The position numbers and the translations under genes are program-made. Under the pieces are notes generated by a model that was given only the letters and a program-made list of their open reading frames with translations, had not been told where the DNA came from and did not search any database. This document shows positions 1-8,050 of a stretch of 19,099 bases of DNA, piece by piece. Within the stretch, counting starts at the first letter, position 1. Every line of letters begins with the position of its first letter. Source of the stretch: CAWBNS01 sp964445105 (GTDB lineage Bacteria > Chlamydiota > Chlamydiia > Chlamydiales > JAJFMA01); contig CAYUJS010000037.1 in NCBI GenBank assembly GCA_964445105.1, forward strand, positions 1-19,099, given 5' to 3'.

Positions 1-131
1 CCGGGGCCATCGTGCTGGGCCATGAATACGAACTTGCCAGCTATGACCGGGAGTCTCTCATCTATACCAAGGAGATGCTCACCGAGGCCCATCCAGGTGA
101 TTCAGGGCGCGATCCAAGGAGAAAAATATGA
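1..131 (+). CDS. nuoI: NADH-quinone oxidoreductase subunit I, 3' end (partial)
   Basis: This is the C-terminal fragment of the 2[4Fe-4S] ferredoxin-like subunit of NDH-1, which passes electrons through the peripheral arm towards the quinone site. The codon phase begins at position 3, and about 42 codons are visible before a TGA at 129-131. The peptide contains AIVLGHEYELASYDR followed by LIYTKEML, which is the typical conserved end of NuoI. The [4Fe-4S] CxxCxxC motifs lie upstream of the window. A short hydrophilic tail follows the conserved part. The stop overlaps the nuoJ start in an ATGA arrangement, so the two genes are likely translationally coupled. The identification rests on the tail motif plus the gene order I-J-K-L-M-N. 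Confidence 0.88.
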   Translation, partial: GAIVLGHEYELASYDRESLIYTKEMLTEAHPGDSGRDPRRKI

Positions 132-718
132 TTGTCGATTATATTCTCGGCGCTCTTCTCATTCTGGCATCGTTAGGAGTGATCTTACTGCGTAAACCGG
201 TGCATGCCAGCCTTTCTTTTCTCCTTACGCTGGTAGCCTTAGCAGCGCTGTATCTTCAGCTGTCGGCTGAGTTCATCGCCGTGATGCAAATCTTGGTGTA
301 CGCAGGCGCTATCTTGGTGATTTTCATGTTCGTTATCGTTCTCTTTCAAGATGCTCATCAGCAAATCGCTAGATACCAGGCCCATAGCTCCTCCAAGCTG
401 CTGCTAGCGGCCGCGGTGGCTCTAGTGGCTACCCTCGCCTTCTTGGGCCATCGCCTCTTGGACTTAACCGCCAAGCGCACACCTCTGCCTGAAGGTTACG
501 GCTCCGCGCAATCGCTGGGCCACGCGCTCTACCTAGACTTTTTCTTCCCCTTCGAGGCCGTGATCTTGCTATTCCTGGTCGCTGTGGTCGGTGCGCTTTA
601 CATCGGAAAAAAGGCGAAAGATAAGACTCAGGATTCAGAACGCAAAACCAAGGCGCCTGCAACAAGCAAACACCTAACCCCCCAAGCAGAACCCTCTTTC
701 CGGAGTGAGCTACCTTGA
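128..718 (+). CDS. nuoJ: NADH-quinone oxidoreductase subunit J
   Basis: Membrane subunit of NDH-1 at the junction of the peripheral and membrane arms; family members take part in coupling quinone reduction to proton movement. It is 196 residues, against roughly 165-185 in common homologues. Five hydrophobic segments are visible. They include the stretch EFIAVMQILVYAGAILVIFM, which carries the conserved VMQ and YAGAI motifs of TM3, a hallmark of NuoJ. After the last TM (about residue 157) there is a hydrophilic, Lys/Thr/Pro-rich tail of about 35-40 residues that looks dispensable. A strong Shine-Dalgarno AAGGAG at 116-121 sits 6 bases before the ATG. The start overlaps the nuoI stop and the TGA overlaps the nuoK start. 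Confidence 0.95.
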   Translation: MIVDYILGALLILASLGVILLRKPVHASLSFLLTLVALAALYLQLSAEFIAVMQILVYAGAILVIFMFVIVLFQDAHQQIARYQAHSSSKLLLAAAVALVATLAFLGHRLLDLTAKRTPLPEGYGSAQSLGHALYLDFFFPFEAVILLFLVAVVGALYIGKKAKDKTQDSERKTKAPATSKHLTPQAEPSFRSELP

Positions 719-1017
719 TGGATATCTCCCTGTTTATATTCGTAAGCATGGCCATGTTTGCCATCGGCCTGATCGGTGTACTGGCCAAACGCAATGCGCT
801 GGTTTTATTTCTATCCATCGAACTTATGCTCAACGCGGCGAATCTGCTTTTCGTGGCTTTTGCGCGCCAATGGGGCAACCAAATCGGCTTAGTTTGGGTG
901 TTTTTCGTGCTGGTGGTCGCCGCCGCAGAGGCGGCCGTAGGCCTGGCCATCATTATCAATCTTTTTCGCTCTAAAGAGGTCGTCGATGTGGATCAATATA
1001 ACGTGTTAAAGGGATAG
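718..1017 (+). CDS. nuoK: NADH-quinone oxidoreductase subunit K
   Basis: Small three-helix membrane subunit of NDH-1, homologous to MrpC, contributing to the proton path between NuoJ/H and the antiporter-like subunits. Counted from the ATG at 718 it is 99 residues, the normal length. The two essential buried glutamates are present: E35 in SIELMLNAANL and E71 in VVAAAEAAVGLAI, matching E. coli E36 and E72. The ATG overlaps the nuoJ TGA (ATGA-type coupling). A TTG codon at 715, directly before the ATG, would give a two-Met-like N-terminus and is better spaced from the GGAG at 702-705, so the start may be 715. This changes only one residue. Confidence 0.96.
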   Translation: MDISLFIFVSMAMFAIGLIGVLAKRNALVLFLSIELMLNAANLLFVAFARQWGNQIGLVWVFFVLVVAAAEAAVGLAIIINLFRSKEVVDVDQYNVLKG

Positions 1018-1018
1018 C

Positions 1019-2890
1019 ATGGAACTTTTAACCTATCTTGGCCTCTTTCTGCCCTTGTGCGGCTTTTTGACCCTGCTGGTTAGCTCACAGTATATTGGAC
1101 GCAATCTATGCAATTTCATCGCCTGCGCCACCATCGGCCTTGCTTTTTGCTGCTTTGTCAGTATCGTCTGCCTTTATGGAATGCAGGCCTACGAAACGAC
1201 GCTGTTCGCTTGGATTCCTGTGGAGGGCATCAACGCGAACTTTAGCCTCCACATCGACCACCTCTCTCTCTTGATGACCTTGATCATCACAGGAGTCGGT
1301 TTTCTAATCCATATCTACTCCACAGGCTACATGGAGCATGAGGAAGATTATGCGCGCTTTTTTGCTTGCATGAACTTTTTCGTCTTCTGCATGCTGCTGC
1401 TGGTGCTGGCAAGCCATCTGCTACTGCTCTTTATGGGGTGGGAAGGAGTGGGGCTTGCCTCTTATCTTTTAATTGGCTACTACCATCACCGCCCAGCCGC
1501 CGCGCAGGCAGCCACCAAAGCCTTTGTCATCAACCGCATTGGCGACTGGGGCCTTCTCGTCGGCCTTTTGCTCACTTTTCAGACCTTTGGCACCAGCCAT
1601 ATGGGCGAGATCAACCAGCGCGCCGGCCAGCTATTCGCAACAGCAGCGCCACTCATCAGCCTAATCAGTTTTCTCTACTTTATCGGCGCTAGCGGAAAAT
1701 CTGCCCAGCTACCGCTCCATACGTGGCTAGCCGACGCAATGGAAGGCCCAACGCCTGTCTCTGCGCTAATTCACGCAGCCACTATGGTGACAGCTGGCGT
1801 CTACCTGATTGTGCGCATGCACGCCCTGTTTCTAAACGCGCCGGAAGTCCTCTACTACATCGGCTGCATGGGCGCCGCCACGGCTTTATTTGCCTCGCTC
1901 TGCGCGCTGGCTCAGCCTGACCTGAAACGCGTTCTCGCTTACTCAACTATAAGTCAGCTTGGCTACATGTTCCTCGCTTGCGGATCGGGAGCCTTTTACG
2001 CTGCCATGTTTCACCTCACGACCCACGCCTTCGTAAAAGCGCTACTTTTCCTTTCTGCCGGCAATGTAGTCCATATGATGCAAGGCGCCACCAACATGGA
2101 GCTCATGGGCGGCCTTTGGAAAAAATTTCCCAAGACCCACATCCTTTTTGCGATCGGTGTGCTAGCAATGTCTGGTATCCCGCCTCTGGCCATTTTCTTC
2201 TCTAAGGACCTCATCCTAGAGCAGGAGTTCACCTCTGGCTATCTAGTGCTATTTTTGGTGGGCGTGCTAGCAGCCGTACTGACCGCCTTCTACCTTGCGC
2301 GCGCCTATTGCTTAACGTTTCTTGGCACACCGCGCCTAGATGCAAAAATCTTCGAGACAATCAAAGAGGCTCCCAGGCGCATGCTAGCACCCGTCATCAT
2401 TCTGGCCATCCTATCCATCGTCGGCGGCTTTCTCGGCTTTGCCTTCGGCAAACCACCGCTGCTCGAACATTTTCTATTAGCCGATGACCCCACCCTCGAT
2501 CTCCACGATTTGAACCGCAGTCTCCAGCTTTCCCCCGAGACATGGCTCTCCATCGCTGCTGGTTTAATCGGCCTCACTGCCGGCGGCCTTATGTACACGC
2601 GCTTCTATAAGCAACTTGGCCCGCGGATACAACTTCTGACAAACGCCTTTTACCTCGACCAAGTCTACTGGTTTTTGTTCGCGGTCCCTCTTGGAGCGCT
2701 CTCCAAACTAGTGGCAAGATTTCTCGAGCCGATCATTTTCGACGGCTCTATACGCATGGTCGTAAACACGACACAACGCGATGCGGTGCGTCTGCAGCGG
2801 ATGCAAAGCGGCCAAATACGCTCGTACGTAGCTTGGATGCTGATCGGCACCGCGCTGCTTCTGGCTTACCTGATACTGAAGGGGGTCTGA
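1019..2890 (+). CDS. nuoL: NADH-quinone oxidoreductase subunit L
   Basis: Largest antiporter-like, proton-translocating subunit of the NDH-1 membrane arm, at its distal tip. It is 623 residues (typical range 600-650), with many TM segments throughout and the long amphipathic lateral helix region near the C-terminus. Key charged residues are visible: E142 in MGWEGVGLASYL (TM5 Glu), K227 in GASGKSAQLPLHTW (TM7 Lys), and the signature HTWLADAMEGPTPVSALIHA that marks the proton_antipo_M family. A later Lys lies in FFSKDLILE. The start is preceded by AAAGGGA at 1008-1014 and follows the nuoK stop by one base. The stop overlaps the nuoM ATG. All catalytic features look intact. Confidence 0.97.
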   Translation: MELLTYLGLFLPLCGFLTLLVSSQYIGRNLCNFIACATIGLAFCCFVSIVCLYGMQAYETTLFAWIPVEGINANFSLHIDHLSLLMTLIITGVGFLIHIYSTGYMEHEEDYARFFACMNFFVFCMLLLVLASHLLLLFMGWEGVGLASYLLIGYYHHRPAAAQAATKAFVINRIGDWGLLVGLLLTFQTFGTSHMGEINQRAGQLFATAAPLISLISFLYFIGASGKSAQLPLHTWLADAMEGPTPVSALIHAATMVTAGVYLIVRMHALFLNAPEVLYYIGCMGAATALFASLCALAQPDLKRVLAYSTISQLGYMFLACGSGAFYAAMFHLTTHAFVKALLFLSAGNVVHMMQGATNMELMGGLWKKFPKTHILFAIGVLAMSGIPPLAIFFSKDLILEQEFTSGYLVLFLVGVLAAVLTAFYLARAYCLTFLGTPRLDAKIFETIKEAPRRMLAPVIILAILSIVGGFLGFAFGKPPLLEHFLLADDPTLDLHDLNRSLQLSPETWLSIAAGLIGLTAGGLMYTRFYKQLGPRIQLLTNAFYLDQVYWFLFAVPLGALSKLVARFLEPIIFDGSIRMVVNTTQRDAVRLQRMQSGQIRSYVAWMLIGTALLLAYLILKGV

Positions 2891-4251
2891 TGTCTTTTTC
2901 GAAATTGTGCGCAGCACTACTCAGCCTCGTCCCCCTAGCCCTTCTTCTTCATGGAGAACAAAGCTGGCTCGGTGCCGAAATCAATTATCCCTGGTTCCCC
3001 GCTCTTACCATTAACTTTCATTTAGGGGTAGATGGCCTCTCGCTGGTATTCCTCTACCTAACAGCCATCGTCGTGCCGATCAGCATTTTAGCCTTCAACG
3101 AAAAAATTGCGCACCGCCCCACCCTTTTCTATGCGTTTGTACTGACGTTAGAGCTACTTCTACTTGGTTTTTTCACAGCAAAAGACTTGGCGCTCTTCAC
3201 CTTTTTTTGGGAGGCGATGCTGCTCCCCCTCTACTTCATCATCAGCCTCTGGGGCGGCCCCCAACGGCTGATGGCCGCCATGAAATTTCTGATCTACATG
3301 ATCGCCGGCTCTGTGCTCATGGTGGCCGCTGTGCTAGCGCTCTATTTAGCCGGCGGCACCTTTGACATCGCTACTCTCGCACAGCTAGCGGGCGGTCTGG
3401 CCCATGCCCCCTTATTGTGCGGCATCTTCCTGATTGCATTCGCTGTAAAAACTCCTCTTTTCCCCTTCCACGCTTGGCTGCCAGATGCCTATTGCCAAGC
3501 GCCTACCGCCGGCACCATCCTACTTGCTGGACTACTCTCCAAAGCTGGCATCTACGGCATCGCGCGCGTCGGTCTGCCCTTCTTTGCCAGCCTCATCGTC
3601 GCTTGGAGCCCATGGTTAACTGGCCTTGCCATCGCTGGCGTATTTTATGGTGGCTTAACAGCATGGCGCGAAAAAGACTTTAAACGCCTCATTGCGTACA
3701 GCAGCCTGGCCCATGTGAATTTCATTCTTGTCGGTCTCTTTGTCTGGAGCGAAGTGGCCCATACAGGGGCCCTCATCCAGGCCCTAAACCACGGGGTCAC
3801 CATCACCGGACTATTTCTTGTCGCCGGCTGGTTGGAAGAGCGCCTCGGCACTACCGCCATGGGCGAAGTACACGGCCTCGCCAAATTCCTCCCGCGGCTT
3901 TGCTGGCTCACCCTCTTGTTTGTCCTCTCCTCAGTAGCCCTACCGGGCACCAATAGCTTTGTGGGGGAGCTCTTAATTCTCTTTGGCCTTTTCGGCGTCC
4001 ACCCCTACCTAGCCTCTTTTCTGGCCCTGACAGTCATCTTATCCGTCCTGTATATGCTGCGCTTCATGCAAGAGGTTTACTTCCAAACACCCACCTTTTT
4101 CCGAGAAAAATGGATCGATATCAACGCCAGGCAGCTGGCCTTAGCTATGCCGCTGGTCGCGCTGATCCTCTGGATGGGCCTCTACCCCAAACCAGTTTTA
4201 GAGCAGCTTAAAACTCCGCCTGCAACTTACTTCATGGAGAAAAACAGATGA
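2890..4251 (+). CDS. nuoM: NADH-quinone oxidoreductase subunit M (short N-terminus)
   Basis: Second antiporter-like proton-pumping subunit of NDH-1. From the ATG at 2890 (overlapping the nuoL TGA, with AAGGGGG four bases upstream) it is 453 residues. Conserved features are E108 in FTFFWEAMLLPLYF (the TM5 glutamate), the region FAVKTPLFPFHAWLPDAYCQAP with its TM7 lysine, and TMs to the C-terminus. Compared from memory with E. coli NuoM (509 residues, Glu at 144) and T. thermophilus Nqo13 (Glu near 123), the protein starts at what would be the second helix. The usual first TM with its LPxxGAL-like motif is absent. An upstream in-frame TTG (2833) adds 19 polar residues and does not supply that helix. 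The function is likely retained. Confidence 0.95.
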   Translation: MSFSKLCAALLSLVPLALLLHGEQSWLGAEINYPWFPALTINFHLGVDGLSLVFLYLTAIVVPISILAFNEKIAHRPTLFYAFVLTLELLLLGFFTAKDLALFTFFWEAMLLPLYFIISLWGGPQRLMAAMKFLIYMIAGSVLMVAAVLALYLAGGTFDIATLAQLAGGLAHAPLLCGIFLIAFAVKTPLFPFHAWLPDAYCQAPTAGTILLAGLLSKAGIYGIARVGLPFFASLIVAWSPWLTGLAIAGVFYGGLTAWREKDFKRLIAYSSLAHVNFILVGLFVWSEVAHTGALIQALNHGVTITGLFLVAGWLEERLGTTAMGEVHGLAKFLPRLCWLTLLFVLSSVALPGTNSFVGELLILFGLFGVHPYLASFLALTVILSVLYMLRFMQEVYFQTPTFFREKWIDINARQLALAMPLVALILWMGLYPKPVLEQLKTPPATYFMEKNR

Positions 4252-5678
4252 CCGCCTCGCTTACCGCAAACGATTTTTATGCCCTGAGCCCGCTGCTGAT
4301 CGTGCTGGTTACTGCCTTGCTCGTGCTTTTACAAGAGAGCTTTACAGAAAAATTTTCGAAAAAATCTAGCGCCTATATTGTACTGCTCGGCTTAACCTCA
4401 GCCATCTATGCCAACTATCACGCCCCGACTAGCCACAACCCTTTACTGACCGCTTGGGTCAGATTCGACCAGCTGACTCCCCTTTTCACCCTCTTCTTTC
4501 TGCTCATCGGCTGCGCCACCACCCTGCTCTCAATAGCCTTTTTTCGACGCAACGCAGTCACGCATGGCGAGTATTACTTTCTGCTGCTGTCTGCCCTATT
4601 TGGCCTGATCCTTATCGGCGCCTCAGCCGATTTTCTGACCCTCTTCCTGGGATTAGAAATTCTCTCCATCGCCCTCTATGTGCTCTGCGGGTACATGAAA
4701 AACTGGCAAGCCTCCCACGAGGCTTCTATCAAGTACTTGCTCATCGGCGCCATTGCAACGGCTCTTTTGCTATACGGCATCGCGCTCATCTATGGCGCCA
4801 TCGGCACTACGCGTTTTGACGCGCTCCTGAACGACTACCGCGGCCTGAGCACCGCCTCCGAGCGCACCCTTTTCATGAGCGGCATCGCACTTATAACCTT
4901 AGGGCTCGCCTTCAAAGCAACCATCGTGCCCTTTCACACATGGGCGCCAGATGTTTATGCAGGCGCCCCTACGCCCGTGACAGCGTTCATGGCCGTCGGC
5001 ACCAAAGTGGGCGCCTTTGCCGCCTTCGCGCGCGTATTTCTATTAGCCCTGCCCGAATTTAATCCTATCTGGAGCCAAGGAATCAGCTTACTTGCCTACC
5101 CCACTCTCATCTTCGCCAATTTTGTGGCGCTAAGACAAATACAGCTACGACGATTTTTTGCCTATTCGGGCATCTCGCACGCTGGTTTTTTATTGATCCC
5201 GCTAGCTGCTGGAACCGCTGAAGCCATACCTGCGCTTATGTTTTACCTCGCTATGTACGCCCTAGCCACCCTAGGCGCCTTCGCCATCCTCTCTTTCATC
5301 GACAACCGCCAAGAAGGGGTCACCCTCCAAGACCTGGGCGGCCTGATGCACCGCTCACCAGCGCTCGCAGCAGCTCTCACCCTCTGTCTACTTACACTAG
5401 CGGGCCTCCCGCCTACAGCTGGCTTTTTTGCCAAATTTTATCTCTTTAAAGTCGCTTTCGATGCTGGTTACTATGCGCCAGTCACCGTAGGACTGCTAAC
5501 TAGCATCCTGGCAGCCTACTATTACCTGCGCATCATCGGCGTCTTATTTGCAGAATCTCCCACAGAGCCCACCATCCCTCAGCGCTCCACCGCCGCTAGT
5601 ACCCTCGCGCTTGTCTGCTTCGCCACGCTCCTAATTGTCTCTTTCTGCCCCTCACCCCTCCTACAAATGGTCTCCTGA
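4248..5678 (+). CDS. nuoN: NADH-quinone oxidoreductase subunit N
   Basis: Third antiporter-like proton-pumping subunit of NDH-1, next to NuoK. It is 476 residues (E. coli 485) and highly hydrophobic, with about 13-14 TMs. Conserved elements are the TM5 glutamate in LFLGLEILSIALYVL, the TM7 lysine in GLAFKATIVPFHTW, and the signature WAPDVYAGAPTPVTAF with the following GTKVGAFAAF. The ATG overlaps the nuoM TGA by four bases and GGAGA at 4236-4240 gives a good ribosome binding site. It is the last gene of the nuo operon: about 585 bases without a convincing gene follow. Confidence 0.97.
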   Translation: MTASLTANDFYALSPLLIVLVTALLVLLQESFTEKFSKKSSAYIVLLGLTSAIYANYHAPTSHNPLLTAWVRFDQLTPLFTLFFLLIGCATTLLSIAFFRRNAVTHGEYYFLLLSALFGLILIGASADFLTLFLGLEILSIALYVLCGYMKNWQASHEASIKYLLIGAIATALLLYGIALIYGAIGTTRFDALLNDYRGLSTASERTLFMSGIALITLGLAFKATIVPFHTWAPDVYAGAPTPVTAFMAVGTKVGAFAAFARVFLLALPEFNPIWSQGISLLAYPTLIFANFVALRQIQLRRFFAYSGISHAGFLLIPLAAGTAEAIPALMFYLAMYALATLGAFAILSFIDNRQEGVTLQDLGGLMHRSPALAAALTLCLLTLAGLPPTAGFFAKFYLFKVAFDAGYYAPVTVGLLTSILAAYYYLRIIGVLFAESPTEPTIPQRSTAASTLALVCFATLLIVSFCPSPLLQMVS

Positions 5679-6263
5679 AGACAACAGGTATTTACGTAAA
5701 CTGTTTAGCGCCCGGCTTGGGCGCGGCAAAGGCAAACCGCAACAGCCTCCTATTCGCAAAAGTCCGCGCAGAGCGCACCATTCACCAGGGCTCCAACGCC
5801 GCCAGCGCGACTCCAGCTCCTGACCTCACTTGACAGACGGAATATCTTACGATCCGATAATCAGATTGCCCCAATCGAAAGACTACGAATCTCTTTTTAA
5901 AATCTTGCAACGCCGCTGCACAGTGCAGGCCAACACAGCCGGACGCAATGCCGCAATAGGGGCGCCTAAAGGGGAGCCCCTGATCTTAAACGCGCTGCCA
6001 GCCCGGCGAGCGGAACGAGGCCAGTGAGGCACGGCCAAAATAAAAAACGCACCCATTTACAGGCTGCTTAATATCCGGCCAGACTGGGCTCCAGGCAGTC
6101 TACAAGAGCGATTTCTGCTTTTGGCGCGATTTGATTGATCTTCTCCTAAAAGCCTAAACTTATTAGAATCGCATCCGCTATCCATAGCCGCTAACGATCG
6201 AGATTTACAATGATTCCTGTTAACCTGGAGCGTCTTTATCAAAACGCATAAGTGGAAAGCGAA
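5679..6263. other. Intergenic region with several short inverted repeats
   Basis: I can support no gene here. Short open frames exist, but they have no recognisable product and no good ribosome binding site. Visible structure: a 10-base palindrome TTTACGTAAA (5691-5700); a 6-bp stem GCGCCC/GGGCGC with a 5-base loop (5708-5724); CTGCAC-A-GTGCAG (5916-5928); AGGGGC/GCCCCT (5958-5981); and AGACTG/CAGTCT with a 9-base loop (6081-6101). None is followed by a clear U-run. Around 6006-6035 the bases show a loose 9-base periodicity of GAG-centred units. Frame +1 from about 6029 reads a protein-like stretch (RLLNIRPDWAPGSLQ) ending at a TGA near 6137, possibly a fragment of a lost gene. The region becomes more AT-rich towards the pseudogene. 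Confidence 0.5.
5708..5724 (+). terminator. Weak stem-loop after nuoN, possible transcription end
   Basis: A perfect GCGCCC/GGGCGC stem with loop GGCTT lies 30 bases after the nuoN stop, at the expected place for the end of the nuo transcript. There is no T-run after it, so it is not a canonical intrinsic terminator. It may be a processing or 3'-end-protecting hairpin, or chance in GC-rich sequence. Confidence 0.25.
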
Positions 6264-7868
6264 ATGAAAAAATTGCCGATCGGCATGCCACTTATCGGAG
6301 ACATCGTCGACCAAAATTTTGTTTATGTCGACAAGACAGACCTGATTTACAAACTAATTACTAATGGGCAGTCCTATTTGCTCTCGCGCCCGCGAAGATT
6401 CGGGAAATCTCTTCTTTTGAGTACGTTTGAGGCGATTTTTAAAGGCGATAAAGAGCTATTTAAAAACTGCCACATATACAACACGGACTACGAATGGCAA
6501 AAACACCCTGTCATTTATCTTGATTTTGCGAAGATCCGCGCGCAGCCCCGACAGGTTAGCATCTGTCTTGAGAAAGGTTTTGGAAGACACCGCTTTGTCA
6601 TACGGCAAATCCATCAAATGCCCAAGCATAAAAGAAGGGCTGGTGAATCTGGTAACCGAGCTCGCTGATTTAGGACGGGTTGTCATTCTGGTCGACGAAT
6701 ACGATAAGCCGCTGGTCGACAACCTCGAGCAGATCGACATAGCCCAAGAGAATCAACGTCTGCTAAAAGACTTTTACGGGATGCTCAAAGGACTAGCTAA
6801 GCAACTGCGCTTCGTGTTTGCCACGGGAGTCTCCAGATTTTCCAAGGCTTCGCTCTTTTCGGGGCTTAACAACTTAAATGACATTACAACCGACCCCAAT
6901 TACGCCACTTTATTATGCTATACGGCTTCAGATCTTCAAAACTTCCTGAGCGATCAAATAAAACAAGTGGCTGGGGGACACTGTTCTCCAAACGCAGTTG
7001 CAAGAACCGAGCAGGCTGTTTTAGCTGAAATGAAAGAGTGGTACAACGGCTACCAGTTTGCTTGGGGTGCAGAGACCGTCTATAACCCACACTGCGTTTT
7101 GAATTTTTTACACACCGGTAGGGCACGGGATTATTAGTTTGAAACGGGCACAACCACGCTCCTCGTTCAGCAAGTGCGCAAACAGCCGATCTCTGTTCTG
7201 GAATTTGGAAAATCGGTGACAGAGCAGAGCAATCCCTTGGATGTTAATAATCTGTGGCTCCAGCTCGTGCCCCTTATGTGGCAGACCGGGTACCTCACGA
7301 TCCGCGAATATGATGAAGTCAGCCAGAATTATAAGTTAGATTTCCCCAACCGAGAGGTCCGCGAAGCTTTCTTTAAAAATCTTGTGAACGAATTCGCCGA
7401 GCTTGACGTCTCAAAGCCCGCGACGTTGCTGCAAAGTGTAGGCAACAGCTTGAGCAACGTGAATTGTCTCCCTTTCTCAAGACTATCAAGCCCTTATTTG
7501 CCACAATCCCCAGCACCCTGTTTGCCAAACAATCCGAGTCCTTCTATCACGCCCTCTTTCTCGTCATCCTGGAGTCGATGGGCATAAAAGTGCAGGCTGA
7601 ATTACCAACAAACATGGGGCAGATAGATTTAGCTGTTGAGATGCACAGTTGCATCTACATAATCGAGCTTACATTTAATAAAGACTCTGCTAATGCTCTA
7701 AAGCAAATCGAACGGAAAGATTACAAGCAAAAATACACTATAGAAGAAAAATATTTGATTTTGTTGGGGATAAATTTTAGCACCGAAGAACGCAATATTT
7801 CGGATTGCAGGGCGGTAACCTACCATAAAGACGGCTCCATGGGCGAAGAAGGCCCCGTCTCCGTTTAA
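6264..7868 (+). pseudogene. AAA-ATPase-like / PD-(D/E)XK nuclease family protein, disrupted
   Basis: The intact relatives are about 500-560-residue proteins with an N-terminal AAA-ATPase-like domain (PF09820 type) and a C-terminal PD-(D/E)XK nuclease domain (DUF1703/PF08011 type). They are common in multicopy in Bacteroidetes and intracellular bacteria; their function is unclear. The family start MKKLPIGM and VYVDKTDLIYKLI are visible. Walker A RPRRFGKS is near 6388-6411 and Walker B VVILVDEYDKPL is near 6679-6714. Three lesions are seen: a frameshift near 6540-6560; a TAG at 7135-7137 exactly where the family has Trp in a YWFETGT-like motif (TGG to TAG); and a second frameshift near 7440. 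Nuclease residues GQIDLAVE are kept, but the expected E-x-K lysine is Thr (codon 7671-7673, IIELTF). It is almost certainly non-functional. Confidence 0.85.
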
Positions 7869-7974
7869 CAGCAGAAGCGGATAAAGAGTAGAATGAGGCC
7901 GATGATTGCTCTGGAACAAGTCAGCTGCTGCTCCTAGCGGAAGCGACTGCCCGCAAAACTGCAAAACCTTCACT

Positions 7975-8003
7975 TTGCGTTTAAATAAAGCGAAAACTAT
8001 AAT
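7975..8003 (+). promoter_or_regulatory. Predicted sigma70-type promoter of the RimK/GCS2/C39/DUF218 operon
   Basis: A perfect TATAAT at 7998-8003 lies 17 bases downstream of TTGCGT (7975-7980), a weak -35 matching the consensus in its first three positions. Transcription would start near 8010, leaving a leader of about 40 bases that includes AGGT-A-ACCT at 8017-8025 and AGGA at 8043-8046 before the ATG at 8051. The spacer is AT-rich. It is the only good promoter seen ahead of the four-gene operon. Confidence 0.55.
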
Positions 8004-8050
8004 GACGCTCAGATTAGGTAACCTTTAGAACCTCAATATTTTAGGATTTG

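Noticed and set aside
2833..2889. Upstream TTG start for nuoM
   Set aside because: It adds 19 polar residues not typical of NuoM, while the ATG at 2890 has a strong ribosome binding site and the usual stop/start overlap.
5830..6027. A 65-codon open frame starting at TTG
   Set aside because: It has no convincing ribosome binding site, low-complexity composition at its 3' end and no recognisable motif.
6209..6250. A 13-codon open frame (MIPVNLERLYQNA) just upstream of the pseudogene as a leader peptide
   Set aside because: It has no clear ribosome binding site, no attenuator-like structure and no codon pattern suggesting a sensing function.
7135..7137. Amber codon as a possible readthrough or recoded tryptophan
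   Set aside because: Two frameshifts in the same gene make simple decay the better explanation, and no other gene in the window has an in-frame TAG.
7829..7860. AGACGG/CCGTCT inverted repeat at the end of the pseudogene as a terminator
   Set aside because: The loop is 20 bases, there is no following T-run, and it lies inside former coding sequence.
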